Positions 8,258 through 17,675 of a stretch of 64,000 nt of DNA are shown here, piece by piece. The stretch is taken from assembly GCA_038316385.1 (NCBI GenBank), contig JBBQAN010000011.1, forward strand, positions 1-64,000, in the 5' to 3' direction. The stretch is from SZAS-103 sp038316385 (GTDB lineage: Bacteria > Pseudomonadota > Gammaproteobacteria > Xanthomonadales > Xanthomonadaceae). Under the pieces are notes generated by a model. It was not told the DNA's origin. It did not search any database and saw only the letters and a program-made list of their open reading frames with translations. Positions within the stretch are counted from its first letter, which is position 1; each line of letters begins with the position of its first letter. Made by a program: the position numbers and the translations under genes.

Positions 8258-10174
8258 TCAAATCTCGACCTTGGTGCCCAGCTCGACCAGCCGGTTGCCC
8301 GGAATGCGGAAGAAATCCGTCGCCGATGTCGCATTGCGCGCCATGAATGCAAAAATCTTGTCGCGCCACAACGGCATGCCGACGTGTTCGGCCGCGACCA
8401 GGGTTTCACGGCTGGAGAAGAACGTCGTGTCCATCATGTCGAATTGCATTCCGCAGATTCCATGCACCAGTGCGGCTGGCACATCGGGTTCTTCGGCGAA
8501 TCCGAATCGCAGGATGATTTGCTGGAAGCCATCCCCCAACTCCTTGGTCGTGCAGCGTTCTTCCGGTTCGGCATAGGCCGCATCCAGCGTGCGCACGCCG
8601 AGGATGACATTGCGCTCGTGCAGCACCTTGTTGTGTTTGAGATTGTGCAACAACGCGTGCGGCACGTTGTCGGCATTCGGACTGAGGAAGATCGCCGTGC
8701 CAGGCACTCGATGCGGCGGGTGCGCGGCCAACGAACCCAGGAACACATCCAGATCGAGCTGCTGGCTGCGCAAGCTTTCGGCGACCAGCTGCTTGCCACG
8801 CCGCCAGGTGCGCATCATGGTGAAAGCGATGATGCCAAGCGCCACTGGCACCCACGCGCCATCAAGGAACTTGACCACATTCGCGCCGAGGAATGCGATG
8901 TCCACCAGCAACAGCAATCCGGCGATCGGCAGCACCCAGCGCCGCGAATTTGGCCAACTGTTGTACGCCACCACCATCAACAGCAAGGTGTCGATCAGCA
9001 TCGTGCCCGATACCGACACGCCATAGGCCGCGGCCAGCTTGGTCGATGACCGGAACGCCAGCACCAGCAGCATCACCAGCACCAGCAGGATGCGGTTTAC
9101 CGCCGGCACGAAGATTTGTCCCTCGGCGCTTTCCGACGTGTGCCGGATCGTCAGCCGCGGGATGTAGCCAAGCAGCATGGCCTGCCGGGCGACCGAGAAC
9201 GCGCCGGAGATTACTGCTTGCGATGCAATGACGGCCGCAAGCGTCGCCAGCGCGATCATTGGATAGAGTCCCCACGCCGGGATTGCTAGATAGAAGGGGT
9301 TACCTTTCGCCGCCTCGGAATTCGAAAGGAGCAGCGCACCTTGGCCGAAATAATTGAGCAGCAACGCAGGTAACACCATCCAGAACCATGCTGCCCGAAT
9401 CGGCGCGCGTCCGAAATGGCCCATGTCCGCATACAGCGCTTCGCCGCCGGTGATGGCCAGCACGACCGCACCGAGAATGAAATAGGAAAGCCAGCCATGT
9501 TGGACGAAAAAGCGCACGGCATGGTACGGATTGAATGCCGCGAGCACCTGCGGCTGGCCGATGATGTGCCACACGCCGACGGCAGCGATCGTCACGAACC
9601 ACAACACCATGACCGGCCCGAAAATCCGCCCCACTTTGGCGGTACCGCGGCTTTGGAAGAGGAACAGGACGAACAACACAATCAACGAGATCGGCACCAC
9701 CCATTGCTTCAAGTGCGGCGCAGCGACTTCGACGCCTTCGACCGCTCCGAGTACCGACACCGCAGGCGTGATCACGCTGTCGCCGAAAAACAGCGACGCA
9801 CCGAAGATACCGAGGATCCCGAGCACGTAACGCAATCGTTTGTTGGCAGTGCCTAGCGCGCGCTGCGCGAGCGCCATCAGCGCCATGATGCCGCCTTCGC
9901 CCTTGTTGTCGGCGCGCATGATGATCATCACGTACTTCACCGTGACCACCAGTACCAGCGACCACAGGATCAGCGACAGCAGACCGAGCACGGTTCCGGG
10001 GTCTGGTTTCAATCCGTAATGCGGCAGGAACGCCTCGCGCAACGTGTACAGCGGGCTGGTGCCGATATCGCCGAACACCACGCCGATCGCGCCGAGCATC
10101 AGCGTGCGCATGCTGCCTTGCGGTTGGTGCGAGGCATGCTGGGTTGAACTGGAACTTTGGTCGGACAGGGACAT
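8258..10174 (-). CDS. kup: Low-affinity potassium transporter Kup
   Basis: Kup is a K+/H+ symporter of the KUP/HAK/KT family in the inner membrane. The 638-residue protein opens with the family signature GAIGVVFGDIGTSPLYT. It contains about 12 hydrophobic segments and a C-terminal cytoplasmic domain (PGTAIFLSPNADNVPHALLHN). A good Shine-Dalgarno (AAGGAAGG) lies 6 nt upstream of the ATG. It lies between ruvA (22 nt upstream) and ruvB (87 nt downstream) on the same strand, so it is probably cotranscribed with recombination genes. Confidence 0.97.
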   Translation of the reverse strand: MSLSDQSSSSTQHASHQPQGSMRTLMLGAIGVVFGDIGTSPLYTLREAFLPHYGLKPDPGTVLGLLSLILWSLVLVVTVKYVMIIMRADNKGEGGIMALMALAQRALGTANKRLRYVLGILGIFGASLFFGDSVITPAVSVLGAVEGVEVAAPHLKQWVVPISLIVLFVLFLFQSRGTAKVGRIFGPVMVLWFVTIAAVGVWHIIGQPQVLAAFNPYHAVRFFVQHGWLSYFILGAVVLAITGGEALYADMGHFGRAPIRAAWFWMVLPALLLNYFGQGALLLSNSEAAKGNPFYLAIPAWGLYPMIALATLAAVIASQAVISGAFSVARQAMLLGYIPRLTIRHTSESAEGQIFVPAVNRILLVLVMLLVLAFRSSTKLAAAYGVSVSGTMLIDTLLLMVVAYNSWPNSRRWVLPIAGLLLLVDIAFLGANVVKFLDGAWVPVALGIIAFTMMRTWRRGKQLVAESLRSQQLDLDVFLGSLAAHPPHRVPGTAIFLSPNADNVPHALLHNLKHNKVLHERNVILGVRTLDAAYAEPEERCTTKELGDGFQQIILRFGFAEEPDVPAALVHGICGMQFDMMDTTFFSSRETLVAAEHVGMPLWRDKIFAFMARNATSATDFFRIPGNRLVELGTKVEI

Positions 10175-10196
10175 GCAGGACCTTCCTTGGATGCGC

Positions 10197-10790
10197 TCAG
10201 CCGCGCAACGCCGATTTCAGCGCCTTGCGGATGATCGCCTCGACATCGTCGCCGTCAGTTTGCGCTTTTTCCGCCATCCGCAACGCTTCGGCCGGTTTGT
10301 AGCCGAGCTGCTGCAACGCGGCGATCGCCTCGCTGATCGGATCGGCTGGCACGGATTTGCCGGCAAGCATGGTGCCGGCGCCGCCGAAGTCGGCCGCGCG
10401 GTCGCGCAGTTCGACGACGATACGCTCGGCGGTTTTCTTGCCGATGCCGGGAATGCGGGTGAGCGCGGCCACGTCGGCTGTCTGCACCAACTTCGCGAAA
10501 TCCGAAACGCTTGCCCCCGACAGGATCGCGAGCGCGATCTTCGCGCCGATGCCGGTCACTTTCTGTACATCGCGAAACAGACGACGTTCGGACTCGTGCA
10601 GAAATCCGTACAGCGATACCGAATCTTCCTTCTGCGCGTAATGCGTAAACAGCGCGACTTCACGCCCGACTTCGGGCAGGTCGTAGAACGTGCTCATCGG
10701 CGCTTCGAGTTCGTAACCGACGCCATGCACGTCCACGACCAGCCAAGGCGGCTGCTTGTGGATCACGATTCCTTTGAGCCTTCCGATCAT
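10197..10790 (-). CDS. ruvA: Holliday junction DNA helicase subunit RuvA
   Basis: RuvA binds Holliday junctions as a tetramer and loads RuvB. The 197-residue protein has the N-terminal OB-fold (MIGRLKGIVIHK, then VDVHGVGYELEAP). Two helix-hairpin-helix motifs follow (VTGIGAKIALAILSG and IPGIGKKTAERIVVELRD). The C-terminal UBA-like domain contacts RuvB (AIAALQQLGYKPAEALRMAEKA). The length is typical. It is followed closely by kup rather than ruvB. Confidence 0.97.
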   Translation of the reverse strand: MIGRLKGIVIHKQPPWLVVDVHGVGYELEAPMSTFYDLPEVGREVALFTHYAQKEDSVSLYGFLHESERRLFRDVQKVTGIGAKIALAILSGASVSDFAKLVQTADVAALTRIPGIGKKTAERIVVELRDRAADFGGAGTMLAGKSVPADPISEAIAALQQLGYKPAEALRMAEKAQTDGDDVEAIIRKALKSALRG

Positions 10791-10811
10791 TTGCGTGCGC
10801 CCTGCAATTGA

Positions 10812-10920
10812 CTCCTCCCCTTGCGCAAGCAGGGGGAGGCTGGGTGGGGGTAGCTTTCTATTTGCGAAAGGCTACATCACCCCTCCCCGACCTTCCCCTG
10901 CTTTCGCAAGGGAGGGAGCC
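10812..10920. repeat. REP-like imperfect palindrome between ruvC and ruvA
   Basis: Two G/C-biased arms are inverted with respect to each other around a 15-nt AT-richer centre. Arm 1 is 10812-10854, with the core CTTGCGCAAGCAGGGGGAGG. Arm 2 is 10870-10920, and its reverse complement carries CTTGCGAAAGCAGGGGAAGG. Each arm is itself of the CCCTCCC...GGGGAGGGG type. The transcript would fold into a long hairpin. It resembles the REP/MITE-type elements dispersed in Xanthomonadales genomes; family membership is inferred, since no other full copy is in the window. Confidence 0.7.
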
Positions 10921-10929
10921 AAGCGCGAG

Positions 10930-11451
10930 TCATTTACGGCCCCAGGCAAGTTTCACGTGGACGCCAAGTCGCTGCGCCGTCGCGCGCACATGCGCATGCG
11001 TGATCGCGACCGCGAGCGCATCGGCTGCGTCGGCCTGCAACTTGCCCTGCAAGTTCAACATCACCCCGACCATATGCTGGATCTGGGTTTTTTCCGCGCC
11101 GCCACTGCCGACCACCGCGAGCTTGATTTCCTTCGCCGAATATTCGTGGATCGGCAGATCGCGCAACACCGCAGCGCACATCGCCGCACCGCGCGCTTGG
11201 CCGAGCTTCAATGCCGAATCCGGATTGCGCGCCATGAAGACTTTCTCGATCGCGACCTCGTGCGGCTTGTAGGTGTCGATCACTTCCGCAAGGCCGTCGA
11301 GCAGCCGCTTGAGCCGTTGCGGAAACTCGCCATCGCCCAGCAGCAGCAACGGCGCGTGGTAGACATGCGTCGTGCGGCCGCTGGCGTCGCAATCGACGAT
11401 GCCGACACCCGTGCGCTGCGAACCTGGGTCGATGCCGAGGATACGGATCAC
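10930..11451 (-). CDS. ruvC: Crossover junction endodeoxyribonuclease RuvC
   Basis: RuvC is the resolvase that cuts Holliday junctions. The product begins VIRILGIDPGSQRTG, with the first catalytic aspartate. The second acidic site is in VAIEKVFMARNPDSAL, and the last two are in DAADALAVAITHAH. The open frame reaches 11610, but that extension lies inside yebC. The GTG at 11451 gives a 173-residue protein of normal RuvC length. It starts 8 nt after the yebC stop, so a GTG start with coupling to yebC is likely. Confidence 0.94.
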   Translation of the reverse strand: MIRILGIDPGSQRTGVGIVDCDASGRTTHVYHAPLLLLGDGEFPQRLKRLLDGLAEVIDTYKPHEVAIEKVFMARNPDSALKLGQARGAAMCAAVLRDLPIHEYSAKEIKLAVVGSGGAEKTQIQHMVGVMLNLQGKLQADAADALAVAITHAHVRATAQRLGVHVKLAWGRK

Positions 11452-11458
11452 CGCAGCA

Positions 11459-12184
11459 TCACCCGTATGCAGCTTCGCCAAGATCGGCGTTGGAATACAC
11501 GTTCTGTACGTCGTCGAGATCGTCGAGCCAGCCAAGGAGTTTCGCGACGGCCTGCGCGGTATCGCCAGCGACAACGATGTCGTTGTCGGCGCGGAAAGTG
11601 ATTTCTGCAATATCCGGCACGATGCCAGCGCCTTCCATCGCGGACTTCACCGACTGCAATGCATCCGGCGCGGTCAGTACGTCGATTGCGCCATCGTCGT
11701 AAGCAATCACGTCGTCGGCGCCGGCATCAATCGCGATTTCAGTAACGCGTTCCTCATCGGTTCCCGAGGCGAAACTCAGCACGCCGCAATGCTTGAACAA
11801 AAAGGCGACTGAGCCATCGGTGCCGAGATTGCCGCCGAATTTCGCGAACGCGTGGCGCACGTCGGAAACCGTGCGCACCTTGTTGTCGGTCAGGCAATCG
11901 ACGATCACTGCGACGCCGCCGGGCGCATAGCCTTCGTAGCGGATTTCCTCGTAGTTCACGCCCTCGAGTTCGCCGGTCGCTTTCTTGACTGCGCGCTCGA
12001 TCACGTCCTTCGACATGTTCGCCGAGAGCGCCTTGTCGATCGCGGTGCGCAAGCGTGCATTGGAACCGGCATCGCCGCTGATGCGCGCTGCGACGCTGAT
12101 TTCGCGGATCAACTTGGTGAAAATCTTGCCGCGTCGAGCGTCTTCAACATTCTTGCGGCCTTCGATGGATGGTCCACGACCCAT
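11459..12184 (-). CDS. yebC: YebC/PmpR family transcription/translation factor
   Basis: This is a 241-residue YebC-family protein. Members bind DNA as regulators (PmpR), and recent work on the family ties them to ribosomes stalled at proline stretches. The family N-terminus is recognisable (KGKIFTKL-type segment, here RRGKIFTKLIREI). So are NARLRTAIDKALSANMSKDVIERAVKKATGE and YEGYAPGGVAVIVDCLTDN. The canonical start is usually MAGHSKWANI; here it is MGRGPSIEGRK, the variant ending in the same basic helix. It heads the yebC-ruvC-ruvA segment. Confidence 0.95.
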   Translation of the reverse strand: MGRGPSIEGRKNVEDARRGKIFTKLIREISVAARISGDAGSNARLRTAIDKALSANMSKDVIERAVKKATGELEGVNYEEIRYEGYAPGGVAVIVDCLTDNKVRTVSDVRHAFAKFGGNLGTDGSVAFLFKHCGVLSFASGTDEERVTEIAIDAGADDVIAYDDGAIDVLTAPDALQSVKSAMEGAGIVPDIAEITFRADNDIVVAGDTAQAVAKLLGWLDDLDDVQNVYSNADLGEAAYG

Positions 12185-12255
12185 GTGTGTTCCTGAAAAT
12201 CTGCAATGACGACGGGCGATTTTACGCGAATACGCCGCGCGTGCCGGAACCGGGG

Positions 12256-12888
12256 CTAGGCGTTGAAGCGCCCTTCGCGAAGAAAGGCGATCGTGTGCTG
12301 CGCCGCTTCATTGGAATACACCAGTCCGGTATGCGCCGCAGCGATCACGCGATGATCGGCGATCCCAGGTAAATGGGTTTCCTCGACTGCGACGGTGCCG
12401 TCGTGCGGCGATTTCACTCCACCCAGCAGAAAGCCCAATCCGAGCGGGAGCCTTCCTGCGATCACGCCGAGTTGCTGCGGCCCGTCCCAGCGCTCCAGCC
12501 CGTTTTCGAGTAACTCCACGCTGTGACCGAGCATCGCCGATCCGCCGGGAATGCCTTTCAACGATCGCGCCGCCGCGCTGCCGCGCAATGGCGCACCCAG
12601 GCAGACGATGCGTCCATCAATCAGATCGGGATGCCGTTGCACGATCATCGCTGCGACGAGGCCGCCGAGACTGTGTCCGACCAGATGCACCTTGCCGCTG
12701 CCCAATATGTTGATTTGTTCGCGAAGGCGCTCGCTGGCGACATCGATGCCGTCGCGCACGGTCGCGTAATCGAAGGTCTGCGGATCGAACCCCGCAGTTT
12801 CCAATCGGCGCGCGATAAAACTCATCGCCATGCCGCGCAGCCACAAGCCATGCAGGAGGATGACGCGCTCGGTACCTCGACCGTTCAT
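12256..12888 (-). CDS. Alpha/beta hydrolase (lipase/esterase-like)
   Basis: This small 210-residue alpha/beta hydrolase has an oxyanion-hole segment VILLHGLWLRG. The nucleophile elbow is GHSLGG (Ser73), and a late aspartate (SPHDGTVAVEET) and histidine (DHRVIAAAHTGL) could complete the triad. It resembles the AMP-binding-less lipase-class esterases often annotated as permease or lipase in Xanthomonadales. The substrate is unknown. The ATG at 12888 overlaps the end of the upstream GNAT gene by ATGA. The open frame further upstream is overlap, not coding. Confidence 0.85.
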   Translation of the reverse strand: MNGRGTERVILLHGLWLRGMAMSFIARRLETAGFDPQTFDYATVRDGIDVASERLREQINILGSGKVHLVGHSLGGLVAAMIVQRHPDLIDGRIVCLGAPLRGSAAARSLKGIPGGSAMLGHSVELLENGLERWDGPQQLGVIAGRLPLGLGFLLGGVKSPHDGTVAVEETHLPGIADHRVIAAAHTGLVYSNEAAQHTIAFLREGRFNA

Positions 12889-13409
12889 GCGCGCTGCGCC
12901 TCGCGGCGAAACATGAATTCGCGATCGCGCACGCGACCGACCGGAAATTCGTATTCGGCGATCTTGGCGAAACCCCAACGCTGATAGAAACGTTGCGCAC
13001 CGACATTCTGCGACCACACGCTGATCCAGATCGTGCGCGGGCCTTCGCGTTCGAGCCACGCCAGCGTCGTCTGGAACATCTTCGTTCCCCATCCTCCGTT
13101 CTGCGTGGTCTTGAGCAGATACAAACGTTTCAGTTCGCCGTCCTCCGGTTTCGCATCCCCATGCGGCAGTCCACAGGGGCCTGCCAGCGCGTGGCCGACG
13201 CCTATGCCGTCGTCTTCAAGCAGCCAAGCTGCGTATGCGTCATCGGACAGCAATCGTGCGCATTCTGCAATTGCGTAATTCGCTTGCAGAAAATCCTGCA
13301 AGTCCTCATCCGGATACATGTGTCCGAAGGTATCGGTGAACGTGGCGATGGCGATGCGCGACAACTCTTCCGCATCGCCCGGCGCCGCACGGCGGATCGT
13401 GCAGCTCAT
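12885..13409 (-). CDS. GNAT family N-acetyltransferase
   Basis: The 174-residue product matches the GNAT fold. It starts CTIRRAAPGDAEELSRIA. The beta4-alpha3 acetyl-CoA-binding region is seen as LKRLYLLKTTQNGGWGTKMFQTTLAWLE. The C-terminal signature is NVGAQRFYQRWGFAKIAEYEF. The substrate cannot be inferred. The ATG at 13409 overlaps the aspS stop by ATGA, so it is coupled to aspS upstream and to the alpha/beta hydrolase downstream. Confidence 0.88.
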   Translation of the reverse strand: MSCTIRRAAPGDAEELSRIAIATFTDTFGHMYPDEDLQDFLQANYAIAECARLLSDDAYAAWLLEDDGIGVGHALAGPCGLPHGDAKPEDGELKRLYLLKTTQNGGWGTKMFQTTLAWLEREGPRTIWISVWSQNVGAQRFYQRWGFAKIAEYEFPVGRVRDREFMFRREAQRA

Positions 13410-15181
13410 TCTTTTGTGCGCACCGAAACATGCACTTCCGCAAGCTGCTTGTCTGGCACCTCGGACGGTGCTCCGGTCATCGGGCATTGCGCGGTCGTGG
13501 TTTTCGGGAAGGCGATCACGTCGCGGATCGATTCGGTGCCGGCCATCAATGCGGCGATGCGGTCGATGCCGAATGCAATCCCGCCATGTGGTGGCGCGCC
13601 GTAGCGCAGCGCTTCGAGCAGGAAGCCAAATTTCAATTCCGCTTCTTCGCGACCAATGCCAAGCAGATCGAACACCGCCGATTGCATATCGCTGCGATGG
13701 ATGCGGATCGAACCGCCGCCGATCTCGTTGCCGTTGAGCACCATGTCATAACCGCGCGACACAGCTGTCTTCGCATTAGCACGCAATGCAGCGACGTCAT
13801 CGACCGCAGGCGCGGTGAACGGATGATGCAGGGCCATGTAGCGCTGGTCTTCCTCGTCCCACTCGAACATCGGGAAGTCGGTGACCCATAGCGGCTTCCA
13901 GCCCTGCACGATGAGTCCGAGATCCTTGGCGACCTTGATGCGCACCGCGCCCATGAAATCGCTCGCGGTCTTGTAGGCCGCCGCGCCGAACAGGATCAGG
14001 TCGCCCGCTTGCGCTGCGGTCGCTGAAACGACCGCTTGCAGCGTTGCGTCGTCGAGGAACTTTGCGATCGGCGAATTCACGCCTTCGCGGCCCTTCGACG
14101 CATCGTCGATCTTCATCCACGCGAGACCTTTAGCGCCGTACTTCGCGGCATGCGCAGCGACTTCATCAAGCTGCCTGCGCGAAAGTGTCGCGCCGCCCGG
14201 CACGCGCAAAGCGGCGACGCGACCGTCGGCATGGTTGGCCCAGTCGGTGAAGACCTTGAACTCGCAGTTCTTCACGAGGTCGGCGATATCGACAAGTTCC
14301 AGATCGATCCGTAGATCGGGTTTATCCGAACCAAACCGACGCATCGCTTCCGCATAGGTCAGTCGCGGAAATGGGTTCGCCAATTCGACATCCATCACCT
14401 CGCGGAATACGACGCGGATCATTTCCTCGGTCGCATCCTGCACGTCGTGCTCGGCAACCCACGCGAACTCCATGTCGAGCTGGGTGAATTCGAGTTGGCG
14501 ATCGGCGCGCAAGGCTTCATCGCGGAAGCAGCGTGCGATTTGATAATACCGATCGAAGCCGGCCATCATCAGGATCTGCTTGAACAACTGCGGCGACTGC
14601 GGCAATGCGTAGAACTCGCCCGGATGCATGCGCGCCGGCACCAGGAAATCGCGCGCGCCTTCCGGCGTGGCCTTGGTCAGGATCGGCGTTTCGATGTCCT
14701 GGAATCCGCGTGCATCGAGCCAGTGCCGCAACGATTGCACGAGTTTGATTCGGGTGCGCATCATCTTCTGCATCTCGGGGCGGCGCATGTCGAGATACCG
14801 ATACTTCAGACGAATATCTTCGCCCGGATTCTCGTGAGCGTGAAACGGCAGCGGATCGGCCTTGTTGAGCAATTCGATCTTCGTCGCAACGACTTCGACT
14901 TTGCCGCTGCGGATCTTGTCGTTCACCGCATGCCGAGCGCGCACGGTGCCAGTGATGCGCAGGCAATCCTCGTAGCCGACATGCGCGGCGGACGCGATCA
15001 CCTCCGCATTGCCTTCCGTATTCGCATCAGGCTCGGCAACGATCTGGACGATGCCTTCGTGGTCGCGCAGGTCGATGAAGCACAATCCGCCGAGGTTACG
15101 CGCGACATCCGCCCAGCCACAAAGCGTGACGGTCTCGCCGATCAGCACCTCATCGATGAGGCCGCAAAAATGGGTGCGCAT
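13406..15181 (-). CDS. aspS: Aspartate--tRNA ligase
   Basis: This class II aminoacyl-tRNA synthetase is 591 residues, typical for the bacterial enzyme. It has the N-terminal OB-fold anticodon-binding domain (VTLCGWADVARNLGGLCFIDLRD). The class II motif 2 region is QIARCFRDEALRADRQLEF and motif 3 is GGIAFGIDRIAAL. The bacterial GAD insertion domain lies between the motifs. Whether it is discriminating or non-discriminating cannot be read from sequence alone. Confidence 0.98.
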   Translation of the reverse strand: MRTHFCGLIDEVLIGETVTLCGWADVARNLGGLCFIDLRDHEGIVQIVAEPDANTEGNAEVIASAAHVGYEDCLRITGTVRARHAVNDKIRSGKVEVVATKIELLNKADPLPFHAHENPGEDIRLKYRYLDMRRPEMQKMMRTRIKLVQSLRHWLDARGFQDIETPILTKATPEGARDFLVPARMHPGEFYALPQSPQLFKQILMMAGFDRYYQIARCFRDEALRADRQLEFTQLDMEFAWVAEHDVQDATEEMIRVVFREVMDVELANPFPRLTYAEAMRRFGSDKPDLRIDLELVDIADLVKNCEFKVFTDWANHADGRVAALRVPGGATLSRRQLDEVAAHAAKYGAKGLAWMKIDDASKGREGVNSPIAKFLDDATLQAVVSATAAQAGDLILFGAAAYKTASDFMGAVRIKVAKDLGLIVQGWKPLWVTDFPMFEWDEEDQRYMALHHPFTAPAVDDVAALRANAKTAVSRGYDMVLNGNEIGGGSIRIHRSDMQSAVFDLLGIGREEAELKFGFLLEALRYGAPPHGGIAFGIDRIAALMAGTESIRDVIAFPKTTTAQCPMTGAPSEVPDKQLAEVHVSVRTKE

Positions 15182-15261
15182 GGAAACTCCAGGGAAAGCG
15201 TGGAATAGCTGGCCGGAAAGCGGATGAGTTTAACGGCATGCCTCGCACATCGCGCATCGCG

Positions 15262-15684
15262 TTAATCCGATGCAGGCTTTGGCGCGGCTTTTGGTGCTGG
15301 GTTCGGATCGGGCTTCGCAACCGGCTTGGTTGTTGCGGTGTCGCTGCTTGCCGACGGGTTGCCAGCCTTGCTGCTGGAGGGCGATTCGGAACTGGCCGGT
15401 TGGCCAGCCTTGCTGTCGGAAGCGGTATCGCTGCTCGTGGATTCGGATTTTGAGCCGTCCGCGCCATCGCTCTTCTCCGTCAAGTTGCGTTTCTTGTCGC
15501 CATCCTTCTTGAAATCGGTTTCGTACCAGCCGCTGCCCGACAGGCGAAACGATGGCGCGGTGAGTTGACGCCGCAAGGTTTCCGCGCCGCAATCCGGACA
15601 CGCGGTCGGATCGGCATCGGATAGTTTTTGCAGGCGATCAAAACGATGACCGCAACTGTCGCATTCAAAACCATAAATGGGCAT
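15262..15684 (-). CDS. FmdB family zinc-ribbon protein with low-complexity tail
   Basis: The first 60 residues form a FmdB/CxxC_CXXC_SSSS-type zinc ribbon: MPIYGFECDSCGHRFDRLQK followed by CPDCGAETLRR, with four cysteines in two CxxC pairs. The next segment (FRLSGSGWYETDFKKDG) is also family-typical. The last 70 residues are low-complexity Ser/Ala/Lys/Asp/Pro and probably disordered. These proteins are commonly encoded just upstream of aspS in proteobacteria, as here (80-nt gap). The function is not established. Confidence 0.85.
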   Translation of the reverse strand: MPIYGFECDSCGHRFDRLQKLSDADPTACPDCGAETLRRQLTAPSFRLSGSGWYETDFKKDGDKKRNLTEKSDGADGSKSESTSSDTASDSKAGQPASSESPSSSKAGNPSASSDTATTKPVAKPDPNPAPKAAPKPASD

Positions 15685-15740
15685 GGCGCGCTTTGAAAAG
15701 AAGGATGATGGAGAGGTTGTTGGGCGTTATTGTGGTGACT

Positions 15741-17624
15741 TCAAGCAGTTTCCAGTCGTTCGTATAACGCCAGCCATTCGGTTTCCAACGCTGCATGCTC
15801 GCGCGATAGCGTTTCCTGACGTTTTCCGAGTTGACCGATCTCGATGCCACCGTCGTTGCCATAGATCGCCGGATCGGCGAGCTGCGTTTCGATCATTTTG
15901 AGTTCGGCTTGTAGATTGGCGATGCGGTTTTCGACATGTTTAAAGCGTTTGCGTTGTTCTCGGGACAACGGATCGGGCAACAACGGAGTAGAGCCGGCAG
16001 TCTTCGCTGCCACTTTTTTTGCGACAGGTTCGGCCATAGCTTTCTTTGGTTCCGATCCGCGCGAACGCAGCCATGCCGCGTACGCATCGAGATCGCCATC
16101 GAATGCTTCGACGTGGCCATCGGCGACGCGCCAGAACGTTTCGCAGACCAGTCCGATCAGATGGCGGTCATGCGAAACGAGAACGATCGCGCCATCGAAA
16201 TCCGACAACGCTTCTGCGAGCGCCTCGCGCATGTCGAGGTCGAGATGGTTGGTCGGTTCGTCGAGCAGCAACACGTTCGGTTTGCGCCATGCGATCAATG
16301 CGAGCGCGAGTCGTGCGCGTTCGCCGCCTGAAAACGTATCAACCGACTCGAATGCGCGATCGCCGGCAAAATTCCAGCGACCAAGGAAGTTACGGAAGTC
16401 CTGCACCGAATCGTTCGGCGCGATATCGCGCAGGTGATCGATCGGACTTTGCCCCGGTTGCAGCGATTCGACGGTGTGCTGCGCGAAGTAGCCGAGCTTG
16501 AGATCCGGGTGCGCGTTGCGTTCGCCCGCCAGCAACGGCAATTCACCGACGAGTGTTTTCACCAGCGTGGATTTGCCGGCACCATTCGGGCCCAGCAGGC
16601 CGACGCGGTCGCCAGCTTCGAGTCCGAAACCGACATTCGCAAGGATGCGCGTATCGCCATAGCCGGCATCGACATGATTCAAGCGAATCAATGAGTTCGG
16701 CAGTCGCAACGGTTCGGCGAACGAAATCCTGAACGCACGCTCGGCGCGAACCGCTTCGGTGCCGGACAGTTTGGCGAGACGCTTAATCCGCGACTGTGCC
16801 TGTTTGGCCTTGCTCGCGGTGGCCTTGAAACGGTCGATGAATTTCTGCAGGTGTTCGCGCTCTGCCTGTTCCTTCTCGTGCGCGGCCTGTTGCTGGTGCA
16901 ATTGCTCGGAGCGCTGCCGCTCGAAACTCGTGTAGTCGCCGGTGTAAAGCTTGGCCTTTCCCTCGTGCAGGTGCAGGGTGTGCGTGCAGACGCCGTCGAG
17001 GAATTCGCGGTCATGCGAGATCAACAATAACGTGCCGGGATAGCGCAACAACCATTGTTCCAGCCAGAGTACGGCGTCGAGATCAAGATGGTTGGTCGGC
17101 TCGTCGAGCAACAGCAAATCCGACGGCATCATCAGCGCTCGGGCCAGATTCAGGCGCACGCGCCAGCCGCCCGAAAACGACGACACTGCGCGCTGATGCG
17201 TATCGGCGGGAAAGCCGAGGCCATGCAGCAGACGTCCGGCGCGCGCGGTCGCGTCGTAGCCGTTGAGTTCGTCCAGACGATGATGCGCAGCCGCCACCGC
17301 ATCGTAATCTTCGGCATCCATCGCCGCGGCTTCGGCGCGTATCACGGCAGCGACTTCGGTATCGCCGCCGAGTACAAAATCGATCGCCGGATCAGGCAAC
17401 GATGGTGTCTCCTGGGCGACGCTGGCGATGCGCGTCTTGCCCGACAGATCGAGATCGCCCTTGTCGGATTCGATCTCGCGCTGCACGGCAGCGAACAGGC
17501 TGGACTTGCCGGTGCCGTTACGACCGACCACGCCAACGCGCCAGCCGACCTGCAGGGTCAGGTCGACATCGGACAGCAGCAAGCGCTCGCCGCGGCGGAG
17601 CGCGAAATTTCGGAAGGAGATCAT
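15741..17624 (-). CDS. ABC-F family ATPase (YheS/Uup-like)
   Basis: This 627-residue soluble protein has two ATP-binding cassettes and no membrane domain. Walker A motifs are GRNGTGKSS and GPNGAGKST. Signature motifs are SFSGGWRVRLNLARAL and TFSGGERARLALAL, and both Walker B motifs read LLLDEPTNHLDLD. A charged inter-domain linker (KEQAEREHLQKFIDRF) corresponds to the P-site tRNA interaction motif of ABC-F translation factors. A C-terminal coiled coil follows (about 555-625). It probably acts on stalled ribosomes; the closest relative appears to be YheS. Confidence 0.93.
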   Translation of the reverse strand: MISFRNFALRRGERLLLSDVDLTLQVGWRVGVVGRNGTGKSSLFAAVQREIESDKGDLDLSGKTRIASVAQETPSLPDPAIDFVLGGDTEVAAVIRAEAAAMDAEDYDAVAAAHHRLDELNGYDATARAGRLLHGLGFPADTHQRAVSSFSGGWRVRLNLARALMMPSDLLLLDEPTNHLDLDAVLWLEQWLLRYPGTLLLISHDREFLDGVCTHTLHLHEGKAKLYTGDYTSFERQRSEQLHQQQAAHEKEQAEREHLQKFIDRFKATASKAKQAQSRIKRLAKLSGTEAVRAERAFRISFAEPLRLPNSLIRLNHVDAGYGDTRILANVGFGLEAGDRVGLLGPNGAGKSTLVKTLVGELPLLAGERNAHPDLKLGYFAQHTVESLQPGQSPIDHLRDIAPNDSVQDFRNFLGRWNFAGDRAFESVDTFSGGERARLALALIAWRKPNVLLLDEPTNHLDLDMREALAEALSDFDGAIVLVSHDRHLIGLVCETFWRVADGHVEAFDGDLDAYAAWLRSRGSEPKKAMAEPVAKKVAAKTAGSTPLLPDPLSREQRKRFKHVENRIANLQAELKMIETQLADPAIYGNDGGIEIGQLGKRQETLSREHAALETEWLALYERLETA

Positions 17625-17675
17625 GAGCCGGCCATTGTAGCAGCGCGGCCGCTGCAGACTGGCAGTGAGCGTGCG

